From assembly GCA_040752975.1 (NCBI GenBank), contig JBFMHF010000015.1:1-64000 (forward strand): a stretch of DNA of 64,000 nucleotides, read 5' to 3'. Within the stretch, counting starts at the first letter, position 1, and every line of letters starts with the position of its first letter. Source of the stretch: JADLDB01 sp040752975 (GTDB lineage Bacteria > Myxococcota > Myxococcia > Myxococcales > Myxococcaceae). Positions 28,841 to 37,490 of this stretch are shown piece after piece. The notes under the pieces are model-generated. The model had not been told where the DNA came from, made no database searches, and saw only the letters and a program-made list of their open reading frames with translations. Position numbers and translations under genes: made by a program.

Positions 28841-29923
28841 ATGGCACCCCGAGCCTCGTCCTCCGTCTTCCCCGTCATCATGGCCGGCGGCAGCGGCACC
28901 CGCTTCTGGCCCCTCTCTCGCGCGGCGAAGCCCAAGCAGTTCCTCGCGCTGGCGACGAAGCGGCCGCTCATCACCGAGACGCTGGCGCGCGTGGCGGGCG
29001 TGGCGGGCGTCAAGGACACCTTCGTGGTGTGCGGCGCGGCGCATGCGAAGGCGGTGCAGCAGGCGCTGCCGAAGCTGCCGAAGGCCAACGTGCTGGTCGA
29101 GCCGGTGGCGCGGAACACGGCGCCGGCCATCGCGCTGGCGACGGCGCATGTGGCGCGGTACTCCCCCGAGGGCGTGGTGGTGGTGCTGCCATCGGATCAA
29201 CACGTGGCCAACGTCGGCGCTTTCGAGGCGTCGCTCGCGCACGCGGTGGACGTGGCTCGGGGCGGGCACATCGTGACGCTGGGCATCCGCCCGACGCGGC
29301 CGGAGACGGGGTACGGCTACATCCGCCTGGGCGAAGCGCTGTCCTCCACCGCGCGGAAGGTGGCGGCCTTCGTCGAGAAGCCGGACCGCCCCACCGCGGA
29401 GAGCTACCTGGTGTCGGGCGAGTACCTGTGGAATGCGGGCCTCTTCGTCTTCCGCGCGGACGTGATGCTCAAGGCCTTCGCGCAGCACCTCCCCGAACTC
29501 TCGGCGCGGCTCGACGTCATCCGCGCGGCGCTGGGGACGAAGAAGGAGAAGGCGGTGGTGACCCGGGAGTTTCCGAAGCTGCCGTCCATCTCCATCGACT
29601 ACGGCGTGGCTGAGAAGGCCGAGAACATCGCGGTGGTGCCGTCGGACTGCGGGTGGAGCGACGTGGGCAGCTTCAACGCGCTCCCCGAGGTGCGGCCCAC
29701 CGACGCCGCCGGCAACGTGACGGAAGGGAAGCTGCCACTGGTCATCGACTCCGAGGGCTGCGTGGTGTGGGGCGGCGAGCGGCCGGTGGCGGTGGTGGGC
29801 ATGAAGGACGTCGTGGTGGTGGACGCCGGCGACGCGGTGCTGGTGCTGCCCAAGGAGAAGTCCCAGGACGTGCGCAAGGTGGTGGAGGCGCTCAAGGCGA
29901 GAAAGCTCGCCCGCTACCTGTGA
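28841..29923 (+). CDS. manC: Mannose-1-phosphate guanylyltransferase
   Basis: A 360-aa nucleotidyltransferase making GDP-mannose from mannose-1-phosphate and GTP. It has the signature 'MAGGSGTRFWPLSRAAKPKQFL' (family motif split here by length limits: 'GGSGTRFWPLSR', 'KPKQFL'), 'PSDQHVANVGAF', 'GYGYIRLG', 'VEKPDRPTAESYL', and 'DCGWSDVGSFNAL'. There is no C-terminal phosphomannose isomerase domain, so it is the short monofunctional form. ATG 28841 lies six codons into the open frame and fits the family N-terminus. The GT-C mannosyltransferase gene is immediately upstream on the same strand. Confidence 0.93.
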   Translation: MAPRASSSVFPVIMAGGSGTRFWPLSRAAKPKQFLALATKRPLITETLARVAGVAGVKDTFVVCGAAHAKAVQQALPKLPKANVLVEPVARNTAPAIALATAHVARYSPEGVVVVLPSDQHVANVGAFEASLAHAVDVARGGHIVTLGIRPTRPETGYGYIRLGEALSSTARKVAAFVEKPDRPTAESYLVSGEYLWNAGLFVFRADVMLKAFAQHLPELSARLDVIRAALGTKKEKAVVTREFPKLPSISIDYGVAEKAENIAVVPSDCGWSDVGSFNALPEVRPTDAAGNVTEGKLPLVIDSEGCVVWGGERPVAVVGMKDVVVVDAGDAVLVLPKEKSQDVRKVVEALKARKLARYL

Positions 29924-29947
29924 GGGCCGCGTCGGAAGGGGCCGCGC

Positions 29948-30337
29948 TCACACCAGCTCGAGCTGCGGCAAGTGCCGGAAGTGCGGGTCGCGGGTGAGCA
30001 GGGAGAGGCCGTGCTCCACCACCAGCGCGGCGATCCACAAGTCGTTGGTGGGGATGGGCGTGCCCTGGCTGCGGAGCTGCCGGTACAACTCGGCGTAGGC
30101 GCGGGTCGTCGACTCGCCGGGAACGAGCAGTTCGACGCCAGGCTTGTCGAGGAAGCGAGTCAACGTGCGCTCGTTCTCTCGCCCCCGCCTCCCCAGGGCG
30201 AAGCCAGCCCGCAGTTCCGCCAGCACGAAGAGTGGCACGAAGACCTCGCGGGCCCGGGCGACCGTGTCGACCACTTCGGGGACTGCGTCGCAGAGATCCC
30301 GATAGCGGTTGGTGTCGATCGCCAGCCTCACTTCCAC
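29948..30337 (-). CDS. vapC: VapC-type PIN-domain ribonuclease toxin
   Basis: A 129-aa PIN domain. The acidic residues expected of the metal site are present: Asp in 'LAIDTNRYRDL', Glu in 'VLAELRAGF', Asp in 'TNDLWIAALVVEHG', and the final Asp in 'LLTRDPHF'. VapC toxins cut specific tRNAs or rRNA and are held inactive by VapB. The start is GTG 30337, overlapping the antitoxin end by 10 nt (GTG 30331 is an alternative). This overlap and order (antitoxin first) are standard for vapBC modules. Confidence 0.88.
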   Translation of the reverse strand: MEVRLAIDTNRYRDLCDAVPEVVDTVARAREVFVPLFVLAELRAGFALGRRGRENERTLTRFLDKPGVELLVPGESTTRAYAELYRQLRSQGTPIPTNDLWIAALVVEHGLSLLTRDPHFRHLPQLELV

Positions 30338-30570
30338 AGCTCCGTATCGATGATCCGCTGCTCGTCGAGGGCGCGTTCTACGGCAGGGTCCTTCACCCAG
30401 GTCCCGGCGATGTCACTCAGGTCACGCCACACTCGCGATTCGCTCATCACCCCGAGCGCCTCGGTCAGCGCCTCCACCGTGACCTCGTTCAGGCTCTTCC
30501 CCTCACGTCGGGCGCGCTCACGCAAGGCCCGGTCGACGCTCCTGGGAATGCCGCGCACCGTATATTGCAT
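30328..30570 (-). CDS. vapB: VapB-type antitoxin (ribbon-helix-helix)
   Basis: An 80-aa protein. The N-terminal 45 residues form a ribbon-helix-helix DNA-binding fold ('YTVRGIPRSVDRALRERA', 'KSLNEVTVEALTEAL'), and the C-terminal acidic/Trp-rich tail ('DIAGTWVKDP', 'IDTELWK') would wrap the toxin. It is the first gene of the module and would repress its own promoter. The transcript may have a very short leader, since a palindrome lies only 12-22 nt upstream of the ATG. Confidence 0.85.
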   Translation of the reverse strand: MQYTVRGIPRSVDRALRERARREGKSLNEVTVEALTEALGVMSESRVWRDLSDIAGTWVKDPAVERALDEQRIIDTELWK

Positions 30571-30581
30571 GCAGAAAGCGT

Positions 30582-30592
30582 AGGCACTGCCT
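30582..30592. promoter_or_regulatory. Candidate VapB operator palindrome
   Basis: Perfect palindrome AGGCA-N-TGCCT, 12-22 nt upstream of the vapB start codon, in the position expected of an autoregulatory site. An 8-bp palindrome TGCATGCA also covers the start codon itself. Confidence 0.35.
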
Positions 30593-30615
30593 GCACATGG
30601 GTCAAGGCATCCTGC

Positions 30616-31656
30616 TCAGCTCTTTCGCTGCGAAAGCGCGGTCCAGTCGACCAGGTCGACCGTCTCGTCGGCGAGGCGCACGTCCAGCACTTCCCGGGGC
30701 TCCACCACGTCGCCGCCTACCTGAAAGGGCATCGGCCGCGAGAGGTGCAGCCGCACGCCGGTGACGAACCAGTCGTGCATGCCGGGGAGCTCGTCGCCGC
30801 GCCACAGCTTGAACATGTTGTTCACCCCGACGAGGACGTGCTGGTCGTACACGCGGAAGTTGAGGCGACCCGGCACCGCGTGCGCCTTCGGGAAGGCCTT
30901 GAAGGCTGCGCCCCAGTACGGCTCGGTGCCGCACGCGGCCACCGACATCGGCCCGTCGTACAGCGTGGACTGCGTCACCTGGTGAGGCTTCCCATGGGAG
31001 TCCAGCACCTGCGCCGGCTCCCCCACGTTCTCGAGGCGCAGGCGGGTGCGCCCCGCGCGGTGGCGGGCCAACTCTTCAGGCACGGTGATGCGGAACAGCG
31101 AGTACAGGTACCCCCACACGCCCTTGCTGACGTGCGCGGCGAAGCGGCTGCCCAGCAGCTGTTGCTCGCGCTTCTCGAGGTTGCGCTTGTAGTCGTGCAG
31201 CAGCGTCGCGTCCCAGCCGACGCCGGTGAAGTGACACAGCCGGCCCTCCACCTCGATGAGGTGGTAGCGGCGCACCGGGGGCCTGTGCGCCAGGTACGGC
31301 AACAGCGGCACCGTCTTCTCGTAGCGGCGCGCCCCGACAGCGATGGGCCAGCCGTTGCCGGTGCCGAGGCGCAGGAGCCCGACGGTGGGGAATTCCTTCG
31401 CGCCCGCCTCCCGCAGGAGGTTGAGCAACGTGACGATGGTGCCATCGCCTCCGCCGCACAGGAGCAGCCGGGGCGGGTGGCGCACCAACTGCGCGGCATG
31501 CGCTCTCGCCTCGTCGAAGCTGGAAGACGTGAAGACGCGCGCCTCGGGAAGCTCGCGCCGGAGCCGTTGCACGCGCTCGGGCGTCACCCGTTTGGCGCGC
31601 CCATTGAACCACGCGGCGACGTGGGCACCCCGGCCGATGCTCTCGACGGCGGACAT
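30616..31656 (-). CDS. Diacylglycerol/lipid kinase (DAGK catalytic domain)
   Basis: A 346-aa protein with the YegS/DgkB-type fold. The nucleotide-binding motif is 'LLCGGGDGTIVTLLN' about residue 65, with 'LLRLGTGNGW' about 95, followed by a beta-sandwich C-terminal domain. Such enzymes phosphorylate diacylglycerol, sphingosine-like or other lipids; the substrate is not predictable. It has no membrane segment and would be peripheral. ATG 31656 has AGGG about 9 nt before it. Its downstream neighbour on the same strand, vapBC, is unrelated. Confidence 0.87.
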   Translation of the reverse strand: MSAVESIGRGAHVAAWFNGRAKRVTPERVQRLRRELPEARVFTSSSFDEARAHAAQLVRHPPRLLLCGGGDGTIVTLLNLLREAGAKEFPTVGLLRLGTGNGWPIAVGARRYEKTVPLLPYLAHRPPVRRYHLIEVEGRLCHFTGVGWDATLLHDYKRNLEKREQQLLGSRFAAHVSKGVWGYLYSLFRITVPEELARHRAGRTRLRLENVGEPAQVLDSHGKPHQVTQSTLYDGPMSVAACGTEPYWGAAFKAFPKAHAVPGRLNFRVYDQHVLVGVNNMFKLWRGDELPGMHDWFVTGVRLHLSRPMPFQVGGDVVEPREVLDVRLADETVDLVDWTALSQRKS

Positions 31657-31735
31657 CGAAGCCCTGGATTGTGGCCTTAAACGGCCTCCGAATGCACGGG
31701 CGCAGCGCGCGGGCCGTTGCTAGTCCACTGGGCTC

Positions 31736-32287
31736 ATGAAGGTCCTCGCATTCTCAGGAAGCCTGCGCACCGGCTCGTGGAACACGAAGCTCTTGTCCGT
31801 CGCGGTGGAGGCGCTGCGCGCTCGCGGCGTCACCGTCGACGTGTGGGACTTCCGCGCGGCGCAGGTGCCGATCTACGACCCGGACACCTCCGACGCGACG
31901 CCGTGGCCCGCGGTGCTGGACTTGAAGGCGCGGATCCGGGCCGTGCAGGGCCTCGTCATCGCGTCACCCGAGTACAACTACAGCGTGCCCGGCGCCCTGA
32001 AGAACCTCATCGACTACCTTTCGCGGCCGCCGAAGGACAATCCGTTCCGCGGGAAGCTGGTGGCGCAGTTGGGCGCGACGCCGGGGCCGGGTGGCACGCT
32101 GCAGGGCCAGGCGATGCTGAGGCACGTCATCTCCGGCCTGGGCGCGCTCAGCTTCCCGGGCGCCTTCACCATCTCCCGGGCCAACGAGGCCTTCGACGAC
32201 GGGGGCGCACTCAAAGACGCCGCGCAGCGCGCCAACCTCGACGCCTTCATCGACCGCTTCGTCGCCGAGCTGAAGCTGCGACCCTGA
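31736..32287 (+). CDS. NADPH-dependent FMN reductase
   Basis: A 183-aa flavodoxin-like protein. The FMN phosphate loop is 'FSGSLRTGSWNTKLL' at the N-terminus, followed by 'SPEYNYSVPGALKNLIDYLS', the hallmark of the ChrR/azoreductase/YieF group, and 'GGTLQGQAMLRHV'. It would reduce quinones, chromate or azo compounds with NAD(P)H using FMN. The length is normal. ATG 31736 is the only start; the ribosome site is weak. Divergent from the lipid kinase gene by 79 bases. Confidence 0.92.
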   Translation: MKVLAFSGSLRTGSWNTKLLSVAVEALRARGVTVDVWDFRAAQVPIYDPDTSDATPWPAVLDLKARIRAVQGLVIASPEYNYSVPGALKNLIDYLSRPPKDNPFRGKLVAQLGATPGPGGTLQGQAMLRHVISGLGALSFPGAFTISRANEAFDDGGALKDAAQRANLDAFIDRFVAELKLRP

Positions 32288-32424
32288 GAAGGAGACGTCT
32301 GCTGCCTCCGGAGTTCACCCGGTACATTGCCCGAGGTCGAGAAGCGAGGAGGGAGCGGGCTGGTGGGCACGAGCGACGACGAGAGCCGGGCAAGGGACCT
32401 GCTCAGGCGAACACCAGGGTGTGG

Positions 32425-33468
32425 TCAGGGCTTCGGGTGCGCCAGCATCCAGTCGTAGATGGTGGACGCCCATGAGGAGTTGAAGGTGGGCAGGTGGCTC
32501 GCTCCGCCCAGGCGCCACAGCTCGGCCGCTCCACCCGCGGCGCAACCGCCGTGCGCGGTGCGCGTCGTCTCGTCGCCGAGGAGGTCCGCCACGAGGTCGA
32601 GGTCGGGCGTGACAGCCGAAGCGCTGGCGGCGCAGCCATTCTTCGCCGCCCAGGTGGAGACGGTCTCGACCGCGCCCGGGTACTCGAAGGTGGCGTTGAA
32701 GCCGCCGCCGTAGAGGATGATGGCGTCCAGCGAGCCGTGCACCTGCAGCACCGAGACGGGCTGGCTGGGCGTGCACTTCGCCTCGTCCTTCCACACCGCG
32801 CCGGCGAGCGACACGATGGCGGCGATGCGGTCGGCGCGCTCACAGGCCATGCGGTGGCTCATGAAGCCGCCGTTGGAGTGCCCGGCGAAGTACACCCGCT
32901 TCGGGTCGATGCGGAAGCGTCGCTGCATGTCGTCCATCACCGCCGTGAGGTAGGCCACGTCATCCACCGGCGCGCTGAAGGCGCAGCAGGCGTCCGTGGC
33001 GTTCCAGAAGCGCAGGAGCGACGCATTTCGCGTGCCGTTGGGGAGCGCCACGAAGAAGCCGCGCTGGCGGGCGAGGGCGGACAGGCCGAAGTAGAGGTCC
33101 TGTTGGAAGGCGTCGGCGCTGTAGCCGTGCAGCAGCACCACCATCGGCAGCGGAGTGCCGCCGTCGTACTGCGGCGGAATGGTGACGTCGTACGGCCGCT
33201 CGGCGATGAGCGCGTCGCCTCCGTCGGGGAGGCCCGCGTCCGTCGGCCCCGCGTCCGACGTGGCGCCCGCGTCCGGCAGGCCTGCGTCAACCGTGGCGCC
33301 CGCGTCGTCTGGGCCGGCGTCCTGCGAAGTCCCGCCGCCGTCGTTGTCGCCGCCGCCGCTTCCGCCACCTGCGCCGCCGTCCTGGTGGCTCCCGCCGTCC
33401 GTGGTGGAGGGCGGGGTGGAGTCACAGGCGGCGATCACCACGAGGAGGACGAGCGCGGTACGACGCAT
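32425..33468 (-). CDS. Secreted lipoprotein esterase (PHB depolymerase/feruloyl esterase-like)
   Basis: A 347-aa protein with signal peptide and lipobox 'VIAAC', then a Gly/Asp/Ala-rich linker of about 70 residues ('DAGATVDAGLPDAG'). An alpha/beta-hydrolase domain follows with oxyanion loop 'VVLLHGYSADAF', nucleophile 'GHSNGGFMSH', 'VHGSLDAI' where the catalytic Asp is expected, and 'GGASHLPTF' with the His. This matches the LpqC/poly(3-hydroxybutyrate) depolymerase family, which includes feruloyl and acetyl-xylan esterases. It is predicted to be anchored outside the cell and to digest polyesters or plant-type esters. Divergent from the lamin-tail lipoprotein gene. Confidence 0.87.
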   Translation of the reverse strand: MRRTALVLLVVIAACDSTPPSTTDGGSHQDGGAGGGSGGGDNDGGGTSQDAGPDDAGATVDAGLPDAGATSDAGPTDAGLPDGGDALIAERPYDVTIPPQYDGGTPLPMVVLLHGYSADAFQQDLYFGLSALARQRGFFVALPNGTRNASLLRFWNATDACCAFSAPVDDVAYLTAVMDDMQRRFRIDPKRVYFAGHSNGGFMSHRMACERADRIAAIVSLAGAVWKDEAKCTPSQPVSVLQVHGSLDAIILYGGGFNATFEYPGAVETVSTWAAKNGCAASASAVTPDLDLVADLLGDETTRTAHGGCAAGGAAELWRLGGASHLPTFNSSWASTIYDWMLAHPKP

Positions 33469-33561
33469 GACGCCGCCCTGTACACGGGTTCTCCCTGGCG
33501 GAGAAGGGTGGGGGATCCGCTGCGCCCACAGCGGACTCTGTGCTTATGCTGGCGCCTCGCC

Positions 33562-34719
33562 ATGCACCGCGCGTTCATCATCGGGCTCGTCCTCGGAGCG
33601 GCTGCCGCCGGCTGCGGGGGCACGACGCCCAGGTGCCTCCCCAGCAATTGCAGTGGCTGCTGTGCCTCCGATGGCAGCTGTGTCCTGCCCGCCAACGTCA
33701 ACGTCAACGCCTGCGGCCGAAGCGGCTCCGAGTGCGTCGCCTGCGGCCCGACGGAAGAGTGCCTTGCGGGCTCCTGCGTCGACACCGGCTTTGGCGGTGG
33801 GACGGGTGGAGGCGTCGGAGGCGGGGACGGCGGCGGCACCGGCGGCGGCACCGGCGGTGGAACCGGTGGTGGAACAGGCGGCGGAGTCGGTGGTGGAACG
33901 GGCGGTGGAACCGGTGGTGGAACGGGCGGCGGACTCGGCGGCGGACTCGGTGGTGGAACAGGCGGCAGCGTCGGCGGCGGAACGGGAGGCGGCGTTGGCG
34001 GCGGCGTCGGCGGCGGAACGGGAGGCGGCGTTGGCGGCGGCGTCGGCGGCGGAACGGGAGGCGGCGTCGGCGGCGGAACGGGAGGCGGCGTCGGCGGCGG
34101 AACGGGCGGCGGCGTCGGCGGTGGAACGGGTGGAGGTGCTGGAGGAGGAGGCGGCGGACTCGTTGGCCCCGGGCGGATCATCATCAACGAGGTGGACTAC
34201 GACACCCTCGGCACCGACTTCGCCGAGTTCCTCGAGCTGTACAACCCGGGCACGACGGCCTTCAGCCTCGGCAATGTCTCGGTGGTGCTGGTCAATGGGG
34301 CGAACTCGAACTCCTACGCGACCATCAGCCTCTCTTCGCTCACGTCGATGGCGCCGGGCGAGTACGTGGTGCTGTGTTCCCCCGACGGAGGCGTCGTGCC
34401 GATGCTTCCGCCGATGACGCGCACCGTCCCCTTCTCTCAGGCCGCCGACAACATCCAGAACGGCTCACCCGATGCCATCGCCGTCGTCTCCGGCGCGACG
34501 ACGGTGCTCGACTCGATCTCCTACGAGGGCGTCACCAACTGGGACGCGGGCACGATGGTGATTCCGCTGACGGAAGGGGCGGCCTCCACCACCATGCTCG
34601 CCGACAACAACACCGACGCCGGCAGCCTCGCGCGCCTGCCCAACGGCAGCGACACCAACGTCAATGCGACCGACTTCGTGTTCGTCACCACGCCCACGCC
34701 AGGCGCCCGCAACCAGTGA
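33562..34719 (+). CDS. Lipoprotein with poly-GGX linker and lamin-tail domain
   Basis: A 385-aa protein. ATG 33562 starts a signal peptide with lipobox 'AAAGC'. A Cys-rich segment follows ('CLPSNCSGCCASDGSCVLP', 'CVACGPTEECLAGSC'), then about 125 residues of Gly-rich repeats. The C-terminal 175 residues form a lamin-tail domain ('IIINEVDYDTLGTDFAEFLEL', 'GEYVVLCS', 'SYEGVTNWD'), an Ig-like fold often found on secreted nucleases and surface proteins. No enzyme part is present, so it is likely a binding or adhesion protein. The long frame before 33562 runs across the divergent promoter and is not used. Confidence 0.85.
   Translation: MHRAFIIGLVLGAAAAGCGGTTPRCLPSNCSGCCASDGSCVLPANVNVNACGRSGSECVACGPTEECLAGSCVDTGFGGGTGGGVGGGDGGGTGGGTGGGTGGGTGGGVGGGTGGGTGGGTGGGLGGGLGGGTGGSVGGGTGGGVGGGVGGGTGGGVGGGVGGGTGGGVGGGTGGGVGGGTGGGVGGGTGGGAGGGGGGLVGPGRIIINEVDYDTLGTDFAEFLELYNPGTTAFSLGNVSVVLVNGANSNSYATISLSSLTSMAPGEYVVLCSPDGGVVPMLPPMTRTVPFSQAADNIQNGSPDAIAVVSGATTVLDSISYEGVTNWDAGTMVIPLTEGAASTTMLADNNTDAGSLARLPNGSDTNVNATDFVFVTTPTPGARNQ
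33791..34161 (+). repeat. Triplet-register GGX simple repeat
   Basis: About 370 bases of ggc/ggt/gga codons with acg, gtc and ctc every third or fourth codon, including longer exact duplications (for example the two 48-base copies between 33980 and 34075). They encode the Gly-rich linker of the lamin-tail lipoprotein. Confidence 0.75.
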
Positions 34720-34776
34720 CGAGCAAGGTGGTGCCTCCATGAGCGTGTTCCACACCGCTGCCCGAGGAGCTCCCGC

Positions 34777-35697
34777 GTGACGAAGCTCGCACTCGGCGTC
34801 GACATCGGCGGCACCAACGCGCGAGCGGCAGTCGTCGAGCGCACCACGGGCCACCTCCTCGGCTCCGCCAAGAAGACGTGGACGCACCGCGCTCCTCAGG
34901 CCGTCGTCGAGGAGGTGGCGCACCTCCTCACGAGTGTGATGGCGGGGCAGGGCGTGACCGACGCCCCCGTCGGCGTCGGCATCGCCGGGATGCTCAACGG
35001 CAGCGTGGTGGTGAACGCCCCCAACCTCGGCTGGCGGGACTTCGACTTCGGCTCCGCGCTGTCCGACAAAGTGGGGCGGCCCGTGTTCCTCTTCAACGAC
35101 CTCTCGGCCGCGGCGTGGGGTGAGCGGAGCACCGGGGCGGCGAAGGGAGCGCAGCACGTCTTCACCGTCTTCGTGGGCACGGGCGTGGGCAGCGCCATCA
35201 TCACCGACGGCCGACTGCTGGACGGCGCCACGGGCGTCGCCGCGGAGTTCGGCCACATCAAGGTGGAGCTCGAGGGCGGGCGGCTGTGCGGCTGCGGCGA
35301 TCGCGGCTGCCTCGAGGCGTACGTCGGCGGCGCGCGCCTGTCCGAGTGGATGAAGGAAGAAGGCCTGTCCGGCACGCCCTCCGATCTCGAGACGCTCGCG
35401 ATGAATGGTGAGGCCACCGCTCGGCGGCTGTACGACTTCGCGGTGGGGCACCTCGCGCTCGGCATCGCCAACCTGGTGACCGTGTTGAACCCAGAGGTGC
35501 TGGTGCTGGGCGGGGGAGTGTTGAGCCGCTGCCCCGGCATGGTGGCGCGCATTCGCGACGTGGTGGGGCACCGCGCGGGAGTGGCCGCACGCCGCGTGCT
35601 GCGCATCGAGCTGGCCCGGCTCGGTGACGACAGCGGGCTGGTCGGCGCTGCCCTTCTGGCGGCCGAGCGTCTGCCGGCTGCTCCCCAACGACGCTGA
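34777..35697 (+). CDS. ROK-family sugar kinase (glucokinase-like)
   Basis: A 306-aa kinase. The ATP motif 'GVDIGGTNARAAV' is at the N-terminus. The catalytic region reads 'LFNDLSAAAWGE', and 'FGHIKVE' precedes the ROK zinc site 'GRLCGCGDRGCLEAYVGG'. 'VLNPEVLVLGGGV' closes the sugar/ATP site. This fits bacterial glucokinases, with N-acetylglucosamine or mannose kinase as alternatives. GTG 34777 is supported by GAGGAG at 34764-34769. No sugar operon surrounds it, so it is probably a housekeeping glucokinase. Confidence 0.9.
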   Translation: MTKLALGVDIGGTNARAAVVERTTGHLLGSAKKTWTHRAPQAVVEEVAHLLTSVMAGQGVTDAPVGVGIAGMLNGSVVVNAPNLGWRDFDFGSALSDKVGRPVFLFNDLSAAAWGERSTGAAKGAQHVFTVFVGTGVGSAIITDGRLLDGATGVAAEFGHIKVELEGGRLCGCGDRGCLEAYVGGARLSEWMKEEGLSGTPSDLETLAMNGEATARRLYDFAVGHLALGIANLVTVLNPEVLVLGGGVLSRCPGMVARIRDVVGHRAGVAARRVLRIELARLGDDSGLVGAALLAAERLPAAPQRR

Positions 35698-36001
35698 GGC
35701 GGTGAGGGCCAGGAGCGTGTCGGCTGAGTCGACCCCGGCCTCGGTCTGGAGTTGGCCGGTCTGCGGAGGCCCGCGCTCGCGGTCGCAGGAGCGTCGCTGA
35801 GCGGCTCGACGAGCTGGCGCGACCACCGGGTGTGGTGAGCTGGACCTGCTGCGAGTGCCCGCGCCTCGTGTCGACCGCCAGCGAACCCCGCGGCGCCGAC
35901 GTTCTCCACCAGCACGGCGAGGTTCCGCCCGCGGGTTGACACGCCCAGGCGACGTCTCCTCGCTGGATCGCTTCGTCTCCTCGTGGCAACCATGGGCATC
36001 C
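35698..36001. other. Intergenic region, nothing recognised
   Basis: About 300 bases between the ROK kinase and the next lipoprotein. No gene or repeat was seen. Open frames on both strands reflect base composition. Confidence 0.35.
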
Positions 36002-37027
36002 ATGCGCCTGCTCGTCCTCCTCCTCGCCCTCGTCGTCTTCGTCGGCTGTCCTTCCCCAGGTAGCGGCGACGGCGGCTCCGGTGGCGGAAGCACGGGCGGC
36101 GGCGGCGGGTCCACGGGAGGAGGCATGGGCGGCGGGACAGGCGGAGGCGCTTCTGACGCGGGCACTTCGGACGGGGGCAGCGACGGTGGCGTGTCGGGCC
36201 TCTCGTTGATGACGCGGCTCGCGGGGCTGTGGGTGGGGCCCGCGAGGATGACGCCGCTGGGGGACTTCCCCGTCATGTACATGGACTTCCGGAACGTCGG
36301 CCCCGGCTTCCTCTTCGCGCAGGCGGACATGGATGCGACCAACAACCTGCGCTTCGGCCTCTCCATCGAGACGTATGACGGCGCCGACATGCTGGCCTAC
36401 CGCAACGGAGGCTACTTCCAGGGCGTCCTCCGCGACTCCCGCACGCGGCTGGTGGAGGCAGACGAGGCGGCCGGCCGGTACCGCTTCTGCTCGGTGACGC
36501 AGGGCTGCGGCTACATCGACGCCACCTTCCGCTTCACGGGCCCGGACGACCTCGTCTTCGACACGCTGGTGCGGGGCGCCCAGCACGTGCTGTGGACGGC
36601 GCGTCGCCGGGAGTCCCGCACGCTCCCCGACCCGTTCCCGGCCACGTTGGCGTCCATGGGTGACGGAGGCGCGCCGTGGCCCGCGATGGCTTCGGTGCAG
36701 GCGACCGTGCGGTGGACGACGGCGCTGACGCAGCCAGGCACGGTGTGGATTCTCCTCACCACCACGCCCTGCGCGCCCACCTTCTCGTGCGTGGCCAGCC
36801 GCTCGATGCGCGTGGACGTTGCGGCGGGCGCCACGAGCGCGACCCTCTCGATTCCTTCGGTGCACGCGGGCGACTATCGGCTGACGGCGGTGGTGGACCG
36901 CGACGGGACGTTCGGCACGACGCTGGCGCCGTCTTCGGGCGACTCGCTGGCGGTGGACCAGGTCGTCAGCGTGCCCTCGTCCGGCCAGGCCACGCCCGAC
37001 GTGCTCGCCGGCTACACGGTGCCCTGA
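36002..37027 (+). CDS. Lipoprotein with Gly-rich linker, unknown function
   Basis: A 341-aa protein. ATG 36002 begins a signal peptide of Leu/Val with lipobox 'FVGC', followed by a Ser/Gly/Asp-rich linker of about 60 residues. The rest is a strand-rich globular part with two Cys pairs ('RFCSVTQGCGYID', 'TPCAPTFSCVA') and no catalytic motif I recognise. The C-terminal half ('TVRWTTALTQPGTVWILL', 'YRLTAVVDRDG') looks like an Ig-like or FN3-like strand pattern. Probably displayed on the outer membrane. The longer frame to 35855 lacks signal-peptide character. Confidence 0.75.
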   Translation: MRLLVLLLALVVFVGCPSPGSGDGGSGGGSTGGGGGSTGGGMGGGTGGGASDAGTSDGGSDGGVSGLSLMTRLAGLWVGPARMTPLGDFPVMYMDFRNVGPGFLFAQADMDATNNLRFGLSIETYDGADMLAYRNGGYFQGVLRDSRTRLVEADEAAGRYRFCSVTQGCGYIDATFRFTGPDDLVFDTLVRGAQHVLWTARRRESRTLPDPFPATLASMGDGGAPWPAMASVQATVRWTTALTQPGTVWILLTTTPCAPTFSCVASRSMRVDVAAGATSATLSIPSVHAGDYRLTAVVDRDGTFGTTLAPSSGDSLAVDQVVSVPSSGQATPDVLAGYTVP

Positions 37028-37030
37028 CGG

Positions 37031-37323
37031 TCACGGCACGACGAAGGTGGCCGTCACCCGCTGCGAGTTGTTGAAGGTCGCCAGTCGGAGGGCGCCGCTG
37101 ATGAGCGTGCGCGGGAGGGCGAGGGCCGGCTGGCCACTCAGCGAAGAGCTCCACCTGCCACGGCCAGCGACAAGAAGCCCGAGAGCGTCGCCGTTGCGTA
37201 GAGGGCCCCATCAACCGGATGGCGCGGCGCTTCCTCTGGGAAGGAGGACACCGCCGCGGTGATGGTCAACGCAACAGAGGCCATCGCAAAGAGGGCCTGC
37301 GTGGAACACCCGGGTCTCGTCAC
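37031..37323 (-). pseudogene. Possible frameshifted remnant of an exported protein
   Basis: On the minus strand a frame starting near 37323 reads like protein ('FAMASVALTITAAVSSF', 'DGALYATATLSGFLSLAVAGG') and stops at 37138. A second frame, shifted at about 37150, continues plausibly ('SGQPALALPRTLISGALRLA', 'FNNSQRVTATFVVP') to a stop at 37031. Together they look like the C-terminal part of a broken gene. No family is recognised, and the evidence is composition and residue pattern only. Confidence 0.3.
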
Positions 37324-37490
37324 GGGCGGGTGACGTCGCGGAACGAGTCAGCTCCGCTGCTTCCCGTGGGGCGCCGATGTGCCCATGGCTGTAAACGGTG
37401 CGAGCAAGCCGCCGCGAATGGGGGCGACCTCGTGGGCTGTGGGCAGCGCACGCCGCTCTGGCACGAGCGCTGCTGTTCAGAGGAACCATC

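Noticed and set aside
37459..37474. Sigma54-like site (TGGCAC-N5-CTGCT) before the M15 peptidase gene
   Set aside because: Spacing of GG and GC is right, but the start point would fall about 6 nt before the start codon and exclude the ribosome site.
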